A stretch of DNA of 64,000 bases from DAIOEK01 sp963708715 (GCA_963708715.1 CAVPSU010000001.1:682001-746000); one strand, 5' to 3'. Counted from the stretch's first letter, positions 17,551-26,616 are shown. A program made the numbers and translations. Notes: a model not told the origin generated them from the letters alone.

Positions 17551-18252
17551 ATGAAAGCGATCAGGAATAGATTTACAGTTGCATTGGGGTTGGCCCTGCT
17601 ACTCCAGGCCTTTGCCCCCCTCATCAGTGGAGCCGTCCTTTTCAATCCCCTGGTGGATGAAAATGATATGGGAAAGACGATGCTCCATATTACTCAAAAC
17701 CAATTGGTTGCTAATCTTTCTGTATTTTTGAATATTGTAACCGCGATGGGAATCATTTGGTTAGGCGTTCTCTTCTTTGATTTGCTCAAGAAGGTGAAAC
17801 CAATTTGGGCAACCACCGGGATGTTGTTCTACACTCTGGAAGCCATCATGCTCGTTATAAGTCAAATCGCAGCCTTTGCCCTGATTCAGATCAGTCACGT
17901 CTATTCTGCGAACTTCGATAAATCCCTTGAAGTGGCGGGACAAGTTCTGCTTCAGGTTAAGGATTTCTCATTCAGTTTGGCGATGCTGCCATTCGGAATC
18001 GGTGCGATCCTCTTTTATTATCTATTAGTCAAGAGCAAAGCCCTCCCGACCTGGTTTTCCGTCTATGGATTGGTCACCGCAATCCCTGTAATGATCGGCT
18101 CGACCTTAAGCGCTTTTGGGATCGATGTGCCATTTATAATTTATGCGCCTTATATTCCCTTTGAATTCTTTTTTGGCTTTTTCGTATTGATCAGAGGAAT
18201 ATCGGAGCAATCCCTTATCAATCAAAAGGAATTTCAACAAAGCAGCACATAG
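17551..18252 (+). CDS. DUF4386 membrane protein
   Basis: 233 residues from the ATG at 17551, chosen because GGAG lies 5 bases in front; the longer frame back to 17470 overlaps the promoter. Six to seven membrane helices. NPLVDENDMGKTM, LFFDLLKKVKPIWATTGMLFYTLEAIMLVIS and SKALPTWFSVYGLVTAIP match DUF4386. Function unknown; members are often next to small regulators. Probably the main target of the neighbouring TetR protein. Confidence 0.83.
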   Translation: MKAIRNRFTVALGLALLLQAFAPLISGAVLFNPLVDENDMGKTMLHITQNQLVANLSVFLNIVTAMGIIWLGVLFFDLLKKVKPIWATTGMLFYTLEAIMLVISQIAAFALIQISHVYSANFDKSLEVAGQVLLQVKDFSFSLAMLPFGIGAILFYYLLVKSKALPTWFSVYGLVTAIPVMIGSTLSAFGIDVPFIIYAPYIPFEFFFGFFVLIRGISEQSLINQKEFQQSST

Positions 18253-18337
18253 AAATGTCAAGAATATAAAGAAGAATATGATTCTTCCTTTTCCTGAACT
18301 TGCAGGATGCCAACCTAAAATTCTACATCATTCCCCG

Positions 18338-18377
18338 GGTCGGCGCTCAGAATAATTTTTGAGCGGCGACCTTTTGT
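18338..18377 (+). terminator. hairpin terminator after the DUF4386 gene
   Basis: Arms GGTCGGCGCTCA and TGAGCGGCGACC with one mismatch, followed by TTTTGTT on the plus strand. Confidence 0.6.
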
Positions 18378-18417
18378 TCAATTTCAATAATTGTCTTTAG
18401 GAAAACGCAATTTCCGC

Positions 18418-19662
18418 CTAACCGTTCGTAAATCTTCTATCCGATAGCAGGGCGATGTTCTCAACATGATAAGTCTGCGGGAAAAGATCAAAAGGCTGCA
18501 CCAAATCCAACGCATACCCATTTGCAACCAGCCGGGCAACATCCCGGGCAAGGGTGGTTGGATCACAGGATACGTAGATCAATTTTTCCGGCTTCATATT
18601 CACCAGGGAATTCAAGACGATATCAGCCAGTCCAGCGCGTGGGGGGTCTGCAATTACAATCTGGGGATGAACATCCAGGAAGGGCAACACCTCTTCTGCA
18701 GCTCCCTGGTACACCGAGACGTGGCTATATTCCACCAGGTTGGCGGCAAAATCTTCACATGCAGATTCAGATTGTTCAATCCCGATCAGGTTCTTGACCC
18801 TGGATGCGACAAACTTACTAAACAAACCCACCCCACAATAGAGATCGATCAGCGTATCAATTTCTTCTACCGGTAGCAACCCAAGAACATATTCCACCAT
18901 AAGGGTGGCAACCGCTGAATTCACCTGAAAAAATGAATTCTCCGAGACCTGGAAAGGCTGCCCTGCCACAACGATCTGGGTATTGGGACTGCCCGCCAAT
19001 ACCAGGCTTCCAGCAGCGCTATGATGAAGAATGGAATAGGGCAGATCTAACTCGACTTCGGGCATGGAATCCATTTCCGAATCCAGGGTGATCACGATGT
19101 CATCCTCATCTCCACACCTGATCGAAACACTATTCATTAAAATCGTTGGGTCCAGTGAAAGGTTTTTCCACGCCTCGTCAATCGGTTCGAGGGGTAGGAA
19201 GCATTCTTCAATGGCAATCACTTCATGTGATCGCGCCTTTTGGTATCCCAACCGCCCTTCAGAGGTTTGATGAAATTGCACAGTATTGCGATAATTCCAT
19301 TCCGCGGGTGATCCAATAATTGGGTTGATAACCAAACCATCTACTACTCCCACCCGGCGAAATTGGTCCATCACGATTAACTGTTTCTGCTCCAATTGGT
19401 ATGGGTAAGTCATATGTTGGAGTTGACATCCACCACACTGACCAAAATGTTTACATCGGGGAGCTACACGTCTGGTGGATGACTCAAGTACCTCCACCAA
19501 TTCCGCTCGGGCATATTTTTTCTTGTCTTCCGTGATATTAATGGAAACCTTCTCGCCGGGAACGGTGAAGGGAACAAACACTGCCTTGCCATCGGCTAGG
19601 CGTCCGACCCCTTCGCCTCCGTAAGTAAGCCCATGTATGGTAATTTCCTGCGCTGAATTCAT
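18418..19662 (-). CDS. 23S rRNA (uracil-5-)-methyltransferase, RlmD/RumA-TrmA family
   Basis: 414 residues. N-terminal TRAM domain (~1-62), then the iron-sulfur cysteines CKHFGQCGGCQLQH (71-84), the SAM motif DLYCGVGLFSKFV, the late motif IADPPRAGL and the catalytic SCDPTTLARD. It transfers methyl from SAM to C5 of a uridine in 23S rRNA. Members annotated rlmD, rlmCD and rlmC cannot be told apart here. The start is ATG 19662; the ribosome site is weak (GCGAG). It stands alone. Confidence 0.92.
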   Translation of the reverse strand: MNSAQEITIHGLTYGGEGVGRLADGKAVFVPFTVPGEKVSINITEDKKKYARAELVEVLESSTRRVAPRCKHFGQCGGCQLQHMTYPYQLEQKQLIVMDQFRRVGVVDGLVINPIIGSPAEWNYRNTVQFHQTSEGRLGYQKARSHEVIAIEECFLPLEPIDEAWKNLSLDPTILMNSVSIRCGDEDDIVITLDSEMDSMPEVELDLPYSILHHSAAGSLVLAGSPNTQIVVAGQPFQVSENSFFQVNSAVATLMVEYVLGLLPVEEIDTLIDLYCGVGLFSKFVASRVKNLIGIEQSESACEDFAANLVEYSHVSVYQGAAEEVLPFLDVHPQIVIADPPRAGLADIVLNSLVNMKPEKLIYVSCDPTTLARDVARLVANGYALDLVQPFDLFPQTYHVENIALLSDRRFTNG

Positions 19663-19971
19663 TTTCTCGCTTCCCGTTTCTGATACTCATCCCATCTTAT
19701 CATCAAATCAATGGGTTACCCGTCATACGCTGTAATTGAAACTTGGGGGTTGGAAATTATCTTTAAGGATCTGTCGAGGTGTATAAACATGGTAGAGATC
19801 CTTTCCCCCCGTGAATGGGGCTCAGAATGACCGATAATGAGCCTTGTCATACTGAGCCTGCGAAGCATATCTACCATCCTCCCTCGCTGCATTCTATAGA
19901 GAAGCGGATAATCAGTATGCGAGTGAAAATCAAAATGATCGAATAGGATTATCAACCGTGCGATTAATCAT
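19663..19971. other. intergenic region with a decayed palindromic repeat
   Basis: No convincing gene. A 79-codon minus-strand frame (19716-19955) runs through the repeat and has no ribosome site. The 19791-19879 part is a dispersed repeat listed separately; the rest shows nothing I can name. Confidence 0.6.
19791..19879. repeat. GTCATnCTGAG-type inverted repeat element, copy A
   Basis: Two inverted units: the first reads GGTAGAGATCC ... CTCAGAATGAC, the second TTGTCATACTGAGCC ... ATATCTACCATCC. The units share the GTCATnCTGAG and ATCTCTACC blocks with copy B at 54,341, but head-to-head instead of tail-to-tail. This looks like a non-autonomous REP-type palindrome. Confidence 0.65.
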
Positions 19972-20004
19972 AAAAGACGAAGACCTTTAAAGTCTTCGTC
20001 TTTT
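19972..20004 (-). terminator. hairpin terminator of the aminotransferase gene
   Basis: 13-bp perfect stem AAAAGACGAAGAC with its complement and loop CTTTAAA, T-rich on both strands; it follows the minus-strand aminotransferase by ~20 bases. Confidence 0.75.
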
Positions 20005-20022
20005 CTTTGAATTGAAGTACGC

Positions 20023-21093
20023 TTAAAGAGTCTTCAGATACTCTTCCATATAACCGGTCAACTTCTCCACATCTGAAAGGCTAACCTCGCCCATGTGTGC
20101 AATCCGGAAGGTTTTCCCTTTCAGATCGCCATATCCGTTCGCGATCCGCATTCCCTTTAGTTTGAGGAATTCGTTGAGGGCAGCGATATCCATGTTTCGG
20201 GTATTGTTTATGGTAGAGACAGTCTTCGACCGAAAACCCATAGGGGCTAGTGGTTCCATTCCGTGAGATATCGACCAATCCTGGGTGCGTTTTGCCATGG
20301 CAGCGTGACGGGCGAAGCGGTTCTCGAGACCTTCTGCCAAGATGCGATCCAATTGGACATCCAGCGCCCAAATAAGAGACATAGCAGGGGTCATAGGGGT
20401 GGAATCTTTGACGCGATGTTTTTCGAGCAACAATAGATCAAAATACCAGCCACGGAATTTTACGGTTTCGGCTTTCTTCATGGCTCGTTCAGAAGCCGCG
20501 CCAAAAGCTAATCCCGGTGGAAGTGCAAAACATTTCTGGGATGAGGTAAGGAGGAAATCCAAACCCCAGGCATCAAATTCTACTTTTGCACCAGCCAGGC
20601 TGGAAACCGCATCCACCAGGATCAAAGTATCCGGGCTAACTTTATGAACAACATCCGCCAATTCCTTGATGGGATTCTCTGCGCCAGTTGAAGTTTCGTT
20701 ATGGACGATGGTCACCACTTCGTACGGTTTGGCTTTAAGTGCTTCCGCCAATTGAGCAGGTTGGATCACCTCACCCCAGGCAACCTCCAATTTGTCTGCC
20801 TGTTTGTTATTCGCCACTGCGACATCGTACCAGCGTTTGGCAAATGCGCCATTCACACAAGATAATACGCTCTCATTGGCGAAGTTGCGAATACCCGCCT
20901 CCTGCAAACCTGAACCCGAGGAGGTGGAAATGTAAACAGGACGTTCGGTAAAAAAAACCTGGCGCAATTTCTCGTCGCATCGGCGAAACGTGGCTTCAAA
21001 ATCCTTGCTTCGATGTGGAATCATGGGTTTTGTCTGGGCAGCCAATACCTCATCCGCGACATCTACTGGACCTGGAACAAACATTCGGGACAT
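20023..21093 (-). CDS. class V aminotransferase (serine/alanine-glyoxylate or phosphoserine type)
   Basis: 356 residues, PLP-dependent. Landmarks: FVPGPVDVADEV start, STSSGSGLQEA phosphate-binding loop, HNETSTGAENP, DAVSSLAGAKVEFDAWGLDF with the PLP Asp, and SSQKCFALPPGLAF with the Schiff-base Lys. Closest in style to serine-pyruvate/serine-glyoxylate transaminases, which in several phyla act as phosphoserine aminotransferase; the exact donor is undecided. AGGAG lies 6 bases before the ATG. A hairpin terminator follows. Confidence 0.87.
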   Translation of the reverse strand: MSRMFVPGPVDVADEVLAAQTKPMIPHRSKDFEATFRRCDEKLRQVFFTERPVYISTSSGSGLQEAGIRNFANESVLSCVNGAFAKRWYDVAVANNKQADKLEVAWGEVIQPAQLAEALKAKPYEVVTIVHNETSTGAENPIKELADVVHKVSPDTLILVDAVSSLAGAKVEFDAWGLDFLLTSSQKCFALPPGLAFGAASERAMKKAETVKFRGWYFDLLLLEKHRVKDSTPMTPAMSLIWALDVQLDRILAEGLENRFARHAAMAKRTQDWSISHGMEPLAPMGFRSKTVSTINNTRNMDIAALNEFLKLKGMRIANGYGDLKGKTFRIAHMGEVSLSDVEKLTGYMEEYLKTL

Positions 21094-21168
21094 ACCATTC
21101 TCCTTTGTGTCTCTGGTTATCTGGTAAAAAACTCCAGTACATTAACTGGAGGCTTCAACCACCCTGAA

Positions 21169-21378
21169 TCACTTTAAAATGAAAGTTAGAATGATAAGCA
21201 CACCAATAAACATGGCTGCCAAAAGACCGATCCGTTTAATACCTTTGATAATTGGACTGTAATCGGGATTAAATTCGGTGGACCCGGAGAAGCGTCGCGG
21301 TGGAGCAGCCTGTTCAATAGGGGAAGACGATACGGTGGAAGCACCGGATGACACTTGTCGTTTCTGTTTCTTGCTCAT
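21169..21378 (-). CDS. small single-helix membrane protein
   Basis: 69 residues: a polar, Ser/Arg-rich front, then one C-terminal membrane helix at ~46-68 (IGLLAAMFIGVLIILTF). AAGGAGTATGT precedes the ATG. It begins 15 bases after the sortase stop on the same strand, so it is probably co-transcribed. No family recognised. Confidence 0.65.
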   Translation of the reverse strand: MSKKQKRQVSSGASTVSSSPIEQAAPPRRFSGSTEFNPDYSPIIKGIKRIGLLAAMFIGVLIILTFILK

Positions 21379-21393
21379 ACATACTCCTTAAAG

Positions 21394-22311
21394 TTATTTT
21401 TGTAACGCCGCGGAAATCACGATCCGCTGGTTATCTACAAGATATGGGTAGCAGGAGACCAAAGTTATTATTGGCTCGCCTGATGCTCCCATCAGGTCAA
21501 CCCGGGTTGGTTCAACCACCTGAGTGTTTGTCACTGTATATACATACTGGCGAGCATTGGTGAAGAGAGTGATCTGGTCACCGGTTTTTAATTTATCCAG
21601 GTCGCGGAAGATCTCTCCAAACACATCGTTATGTGCAGAAAGGATCAGATTACCATCTTCTCCCGGATCCACACTGCCAATATGCTGCCCCACCCCTTTT
21701 TTAAGTTGTTCCCAGCCATCGCCTTGAACAACCGGTGCATCCACCTTGATCGCTGGAATTTGGATGCGGGTCGCCTGTTCCGGACTGGCGGTGGGGATAG
21801 GGATGTTCGCCAGGCTTTGTACCGCTGGGCGTAAATGAGCAGGTATTTCTGCTTCGTTCGGTTGCGCTCCCCCGGCAGATGTCGGTGGAGTATGACCTGA
21901 CGGTAATACCACTGCCGAAATAATGGCTGTCGGAGTTAGCGCGGGTTGTTCGAGTGCAGAAGATACTTCGGCATTCAAATTCCGCAACATACCGAAAGCG
22001 CTGTACATGATAAAGATCAACCCCGCTACTGCAGCAACTTCCACCAGGAGCAAGAAACGGTCGAATCCGGTCTTGTGCTTCGACCGTGGTCTCGTTTGAC
22101 CTTGATGAAATTCGCCGGCCGTTTCCACGAATTCACTGTGAAGACTATGCAGGGAAGATGGCTGCAAATCCCGTGCTACTTGAATTACTCTGCCCGATTT
22201 CTGAAATTCACCAAGGCGTTCAAGATGATCACCGCGCTGCTTGTCCATCAACATACGGCGCAGATCCGCGGTGGAAAAGTCTTCGACGGGTCTCCTTTTA
22301 CGGGTTGGCAT
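21394..22311 (-). CDS. sortase (class D/E-like transpeptidase)
   Basis: 305 residues. A charged cytoplasmic part of ~90 residues is followed by one membrane helix (~86-110), a Pro/Thr linker and the sortase barrel from ~185 (ATRIQIPAIKVDAPVVQG). Catalytic residues are present: His227 in LSAHND, Cys287 in TLVSCYPY and Arg296 in DNQRIVIS. It would cut a sorting signal and join the protein to an amine or release it; no LPxTG-type substrate is seen in the window. The long N-terminal cytoplasmic part is unusual. Confidence 0.9.
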   Translation of the reverse strand: MPTRKRRPVEDFSTADLRRMLMDKQRGDHLERLGEFQKSGRVIQVARDLQPSSLHSLHSEFVETAGEFHQGQTRPRSKHKTGFDRFLLLVEVAAVAGLIFIMYSAFGMLRNLNAEVSSALEQPALTPTAIISAVVLPSGHTPPTSAGGAQPNEAEIPAHLRPAVQSLANIPIPTASPEQATRIQIPAIKVDAPVVQGDGWEQLKKGVGQHIGSVDPGEDGNLILSAHNDVFGEIFRDLDKLKTGDQITLFTNARQYVYTVTNTQVVEPTRVDLMGASGEPIITLVSCYPYLVDNQRIVISAALQK

Positions 22312-22400
22312 AGGCGAGGGTGGAGATTTCTCCGGTTAAATTATACCTCACTCAGGTTTTATTTATACCTTAGAGGACATAGATATCGTAATGAGCATCA

Positions 22401-23396
22401 TTATTGAGTACAAATGGAGTTCATATCAAAATTAAAGTAGTACAACCCAGATCCAGGACTTTCCCAACTATCTAATAAATTGCCTTTCCGCTCCATTTTA
22501 TGGATAAACTCACGACCTTCATTAAACATCTGAGTAATAAGGATCCAAATTCGGTTGCCTGAATTATTTGAACAAACTTGATGCAGAAAATTATCTTCAC
22601 TGAATGGTTTTTTGAAAACCTGAATGGTTCGAAAACTGGGTAATTTGTAATCATTATGGTAATAAATGTACGCAGGATTAGTGTCATCTATCATCATCAA
22701 AGTATCTGTTGAAACCGAATTTTCCTCGAGGTATGACAATGCTCCTTTGATATTTGCATTATCATAGGGAAAAATAAATCCCTTTATCGAGGGATAACCA
22801 ATTATTACCAGTATAAGAATTACGATTTGATAACCAACGATCCTTTGAATTATGGAGGGTGACATAAAATTACTATCAATTGCGCTGCAAATATAGGAAA
22901 ACGCTACCGGGATAAGAAATAGCCCCAAGCGTGAGCCGAACGGATATAACTTAAAAAAGGAGGTTAAGATTGAAATAAGAATTATCCCGATGTTAATTAA
23001 TGCCCATCTCCGATCAGTTTTGAATTGACAGAAAGCACCGACCAATATGATCATTGTGATAATAATGTTTGGAGATTGAAATTGGATACTATCAAATGGA
23101 TTTCTCACCGGGCGGGCAGGATGGAAACCTAGATAGCCAAGCTCTAGCAAGGCATTCCAATACCAATTCAATCCTGTGGGTGAAAATGGAAGTGGGGCAA
23201 AACGGATCCCCCAAAATTCATTAAAATACTCAATTGGTGACGAACGTCGACCATATCCGAGATAAATTGAGAGAAATAATATCGACCAACAAACTGAAAT
23301 CAATAATAAGTCGTTTCTGTCATTTTTGTTTGAGAGTTTATTCGCATTGTAAATTTCTATTATTCCAATTATTGCTAAGATGTACACAGATGACAT
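22401..23396 (-). pseudogene. 5'-truncated polytopic membrane protein (GT-C glycosyltransferase-like)
   Basis: About 330 codons from 23396 or upstream: several membrane helices, a loop RFAPLPFSPTGLNWYWNALLELGYLG, then a soluble C-terminal part with YLEENSVSTDTLMMIDDTNPAYIYYH and NRIWILITQMFNEG, like the tail of PMT/GT39-type transferases. The usual first helices and acidic loop are missing. The frame reads back to 23486, but that part translates a tRNA 3' end and its flank (GGIGLEPTTLR), which is not protein. The gene is richer in A+T than its neighbours. Most likely a transferred gene cut at a tRNA-type junction. Confidence 0.6.
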
Positions 23397-23430
23397 CCGT
23401 AAGGTCGTAGGTTCGAGCCCTATTCCGCCA
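23396..23430 (+). other. 3' fragment of a tRNA gene (att-site-like remnant)
   Basis: Variable loop AAGGTC, T-arm GTAGG-TTCGAGC-CCTAT and acceptor strand TCCGCC plus A, with no matching 5' half next to it. GATGACATCC just before it reads like the anticodon arm of a Val(GAC) tRNA. Partial 3' tRNA copies are what integrating islands leave behind. Confidence 0.55.
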
Positions 23431-23732
23431 AGAAATAACCCTACTTTCGGGTAACTTGATTGTTTATATCGTTCCCTTTTGGACAATCCATCGCGTTATG
23501 CTCCGATCCCATCAAGGGGAGCTGATTGTCTTGAATCCAATGTTGGGGGAAATCAAGTTGTGATTATGGGCTAGAGACTCGTCCAGCCACTGGCAAAAAT
23601 AAACGTCGACCCGGAGGACGTTACCGCCATCACAATATGATCACTATTCTTTCGGGAAAGAGTTTGTTTGTTGATTTAGGGTTTGCTTTTCGGAGAATCA
23701 TTGCTGTCGATGGTATCATCGATGGGTGCTTT

Positions 23733-23870
23733 GGTCGTATCCCCTTATGGTGACTCCCGCTGTACATTCTGGGTTCGGGCGGGTAGCTCAGTGGTAAACA
23801 CGGTGACATCCGGAGGGCAGGTGTTCCGCCCACAGGACAACTCCACTTTCGGGTGGAGTTGTTTGTTGAT
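23733..23870 (+). repeat. tRNA-derived repeat, copy 1
   Basis: Begins GGTCGTATCCCCTTATGG; then GGGCGGGTAGCTCAGTGGT (23,777 on), a tRNA acceptor 5' strand plus D-arm, continues through TGACATCC and ends GGCAGGTGTTCCGCCCA, whose CCGCCC can pair with GGGCGG. The T-arm is missing. The hairpin ACTCCACTTTCGGGTGGAGT follows. Confidence 0.6.
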
Positions 23871-23927
23871 ATCGTGTCCCCTTTTTGGGGATCCCTGCTT
23901 CGCTCCTATCCCATCGAGGGGAGATAT

Positions 23928-24053
23928 GGTCGTATCCCCTTATGGGGACTCCCGCTGTGCTTCTGGGTTCGAGCCCTACCCCCGGAAAAATCATCCGCGG
24001 GCAGGTGTTCCGCCCACAGGACAACTCCACTTTCGGGTGGAGTTTTTGTCGCC
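23928..24053 (+). repeat. tRNA-derived repeat, copy 2
   Basis: Same ends as copy 1 (GGTCGTATCCCC ... GGGCAGGTGTTCCGCCCA, then the CTCCAC/GTGGAG hairpin with a T-run), but the middle holds a T-arm and acceptor 3' strand (GGTTCGAGCCCTACCCCCGG) in place of the 5' half. Confidence 0.6.
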
Positions 24054-24216
24054 ACCGAGTCCGATACCCTCATAGTGCCCCCTTCCCAAGAGGGCTGGTT
24101 GAGCGCATTTTGCGAAACCGGGGGATCTTAACAAAATGCTTCTTCACCACAGAGAACACAGAGCGCACAGAGGATACTTGGAAATTTCAGATCTTAAACT
24201 TGCGAAACTGTGCAAG

Positions 24217-24341
24217 GTCGTCTCCCCTTTCGGGGATTCCCATTGCGCTCCTAGGTTCGAGCCCTACCCCCGGAAAAATCATCCGCGGGCAGGTGTTCCG
24301 CCCACAATACAACTCCACTTTCGGGTGGGGTTTTTGTTGCC
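24217..24341 (+). repeat. tRNA-derived repeat, copy 3
   Basis: Begins 289 bases after copy 2 and follows the same order with point changes. The downstream flanks also match (ATACCCTnATAGTGCCCC ... GAGCG ... CCGGGGGATCT at 24,063 and 24,352), so copies 2 and 3 are a tandem duplication. Confidence 0.65.
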
Positions 24342-24452
24342 TCTATGTTCCATACCCTAATAGTGCCCCTTTCCCAAGGGGGCAGGTTGAGCGTATTTTG
24401 CAAAACCGGGGGATCTCAACAGCGTTCCCTTAACATCATATAAACTTTAGAT

Positions 24453-25382
24453 TCATCCTTCCAGTTCGTGCAAAACCACTGCCCCGGATTTGGAGATGGA
24501 TGTAACAAATTTGCGGGATGGCTTCCCTGCGCCTTCGAAGGCCTTTTGCATGGCGTTGGCCACCTGATCCATCCCCTCGAGTCCAAAGGCGATCACCGAC
24601 GGGCCTGCGCCCGAAAGAACAGCCGCCGCCGCGCCACTTTGACGAGCCGCCTCGATCGCTTCCGCTGCCCCAGGGATGAGCGGCAGGCGGTATGGTTGGT
24701 GCAGTTTATCCACCATCACCTCACCGAGCAGATCGAGGTCGCCCAATTTCAGCGCTTCGATCACCAGGGGTGTCATCGCCAGATTTTCGACCGCATCCGC
24801 AAAGAGTACCTTCTTCGGCAAAACCGCCCGGGCAGCCTTCGTGGAGAGGATCACTTCCGGCAGGACGATCGCCATCTGGAGAACATCACCGCCTATTGAT
24901 CCATCCCACACCGGGCGATGGATCACCCTGCCGTTTACCAGACTCGCGACAACCAGCCCGCCCTCCAGAGCTGCGCTGGCATTATCCGGATGGTGTTCTA
25001 TTTCAGTCACCAGGTTAAGAACTTGCTGATTCGTCAATGGATCACCCAGTAATGCGTTGGCTCCCAATACACCCGTCAAAGCAGCAGCGGCACTGGAACC
25101 CAAACCAGAACCGATCGGAATCTGGTTGAAACAGCGGATCAATAACCCGGGTTCGGGTTTTTTACCCTGCATCTCATACACTCTTAGTGCAGATTGCAGT
25201 ATCAGATTGGATTCATCCTGTGGAAGGTGACCGGCGCCTTCCCCGGTCACTACCGCGAGGAATCCACTGCCTTCCAAAGAGAAGATCGTCTCATTCCAAA
25301 TATCTAGCGCCATTCCCAGACAGTCAAATCCGGGGCCGAGATTGGCGGTGGTAGCTGGTACACGAACGGATAATGTCGTCAT
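24453..25382 (-). CDS. thrB: homoserine kinase
   Basis: 309 residues, GHMP kinase. VRVPATTANLGPGFDCLGMALD at the start, the ATP loop PIGSGLGSSAAAALTG at ~90-105, EIEHHPDNASAALEGGLV, and SGAGPSVIAFG near the end are all diagnostic. It phosphorylates homoserine for threonine synthesis. GGAGGTACC precedes the ATG. It follows thrC on the same strand with a 97-base gap filled by a palindromic repeat. Confidence 0.96.
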   Translation of the reverse strand: MTTLSVRVPATTANLGPGFDCLGMALDIWNETIFSLEGSGFLAVVTGEGAGHLPQDESNLILQSALRVYEMQGKKPEPGLLIRCFNQIPIGSGLGSSAAAALTGVLGANALLGDPLTNQQVLNLVTEIEHHPDNASAALEGGLVVASLVNGRVIHRPVWDGSIGGDVLQMAIVLPEVILSTKAARAVLPKKVLFADAVENLAMTPLVIEALKLGDLDLLGEVMVDKLHQPYRLPLIPGAAEAIEAARQSGAAAAVLSGAGPSVIAFGLEGMDQVANAMQKAFEGAGKPSRKFVTSISKSGAVVLHELEG

Positions 25383-25399
25383 GGTACCTCCGGGAAAAA

Positions 25400-25482
25400 G
25401 AAACTTGAAAGTAGAAACTAGAAATTAGTTATCATGGCACATTTTTAGCTAGTTCCACTTTCTGCTTTCTATCTACTTGTTA
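25400..25482. repeat. GAAACTAG palindromic repeat, copy A
   Basis: Imperfect inverted repeat between thrB and thrC (AAAGTAGAAACTAGAAATTAG on the left; TAGTTCCACTTTCTGCTTTC on the right). It shares GAAACTAGAAA with the element after thrS at 29,577, where the match is on the other strand. Confidence 0.45.
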
Positions 25483-26529
25483 CTTAATAGTCAATTCTTC
25501 CACTTTATGAATATCCAACGGGATGGATTGATAGGAAAAGGATTTGGTAATGATATCCGGGTCTTTCAAGCCGTGCCCGGTGCAGACCGCGACGATGCGC
25601 TTACCTTGAGGGTCAAAGCGTCCGGCTTCGATTTCATGCTTTAATCCGGCAATTCCAGCCGCGGAAGCCGGTTCCACCCATACACCACCGGTTGCGAGAA
25701 GGTTTTGGGCAGCCAATATCTCCTCATCGGTCACGGCGATGATCCGACCGTGTGATTCTTCAGAAGCCTGCAAAGCTTGTTCGCCACGGGCAGGTTTCCC
25801 TATGCGAATAGCGGTGGCAACCGTTTCTGGATTTTCCACCACATGACCCAGCACCAGCGGAGCTGATCCTGCTGCCTGCACTCCCAGGATCTGCGGCAGT
25901 CCCGTCTGCTTGAGATGATGATACTGCTTGAAACCCATCCAATAACTGGTGATATTGCCAGCGTTACCCACCGGAAGGCAGAGCCAATCGGGGGCGCTGG
26001 CGAGAGCATCGCAGATCTCAAAGGCAGCAGTTTTCTGCCCCTCTAAGCGGTAGGGATTGAGTGAATTGACCAGCGCGATCGGATGTTTTTGAGTCAGCTC
26101 AACCACCATCGTCAGCGCATCGTCGAAGGATCCCTGGATCTGAATCACCTGGGCGCCATAAGCCACAGCGCCTGCCAGCTTACCGGCAGCGACCTTCCCT
26201 TCGGGAATCAGGACAATGCACTTCATACCTGCTCGGGCGGCATAGGCAGCAGCCGAAGCGGCTGTATTGCCGGTAGAAGCGCACATTACGGTTTTGACTC
26301 TACGTCCGACTGCCTCACTGATGGCAACGGTCATACCGCGGTCTTTGAAAGAGCCGGTTGGATTGAGACCTTCGAATTTCACCCACAGATCGAATCCGCC
26401 GCCAAGCTTCTCAGCAAGTGCGGGCATTGGGATAAGAGGTGTATTCCCCTCAAGGATGGAAATTTCGGCTGTATGGGAAGGAATATCCATCAGGTGGCGG
26501 TATTGGGAAAGAACTCCGGCATAGGTCAT
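25480..26529 (-). CDS. thrC: threonine synthase
   Basis: 349 residues, PLP enzyme of the fold II type that turns O-phosphohomoserine into threonine. EGNTPLIPMPALAEKLGGGFDLWVKFE at the start, NPTGSFKDRGM with the Schiff-base Lys at ~64, CASTGNTAASAAAYAARAGM, LPVGNAGNITSYWMGFKQY phosphate loop and AVCTGHGLKDPD at the end. GAGGCTATC lies before the ATG. Forms a thrC-thrB transcription unit. No T-box is seen in front of it. Confidence 0.96.
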   Translation of the reverse strand: MTYAGVLSQYRHLMDIPSHTAEISILEGNTPLIPMPALAEKLGGGFDLWVKFEGLNPTGSFKDRGMTVAISEAVGRRVKTVMCASTGNTAASAAAYAARAGMKCIVLIPEGKVAAGKLAGAVAYGAQVIQIQGSFDDALTMVVELTQKHPIALVNSLNPYRLEGQKTAAFEICDALASAPDWLCLPVGNAGNITSYWMGFKQYHHLKQTGLPQILGVQAAGSAPLVLGHVVENPETVATAIRIGKPARGEQALQASEESHGRIIAVTDEEILAAQNLLATGGVWVEPASAAGIAGLKHEIEAGRFDPQGKRIVAVCTGHGLKDPDIITKSFSYQSIPLDIHKVEELTIK

Positions 26530-26616
26530 GATAGCCTCATGGTAGATGGTTTATCTGGATTATAGCTGTAATTGGATTGGCATTCGGGTCGGACTTCTTA
26601 CAATTCGGTTAGGTGA

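Larger units (their letters stand above)
23431..24452. other. non-coding patch of decayed tRNA-derived repeats
   Basis: Holds three related repeat copies (listed separately) and no credible gene. The open frames here translate the repeats themselves (for example recurring IPLWGLP peptides). A further short block near 24,139-24,176 (CTTCACCACAGAGAACACAG) is the kind of accessory repeat seen scattered in many environmental genomes. Confidence 0.6.

Noticed and set aside
16810..18252. Operators controlling the MFS transporter at 15,549
   Set aside because: The MFS gene converges on the TetR gene and has no copy of the palindrome in front of it.
19716..19955. 79-codon minus-strand frame
   Set aside because: It runs through a palindromic repeat, has no ribosome site and shows no protein-like pattern.
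23397..23486. N-terminal extension of the 22.4 kb membrane protein (GGIGLEPTTLR)
   Set aside because: This is the classic mistranslation of a tRNA 3' end; the start of the real protein is lost.
23777..23832. Possible intact tRNA-Val (GAC) gene
   Set aside because: Acceptor and D-arm fit, but the T-arm is missing and the anticodon stem has mismatches. Listed only as a repeat with tRNA-derived parts.
23683..24433. Several overlapping reading frames of 90-180 codons in the repeat patch
   Set aside because: They translate the repeat units and tRNA pieces, have no ribosome sites, and carry the same peptide several times because the DNA repeats.
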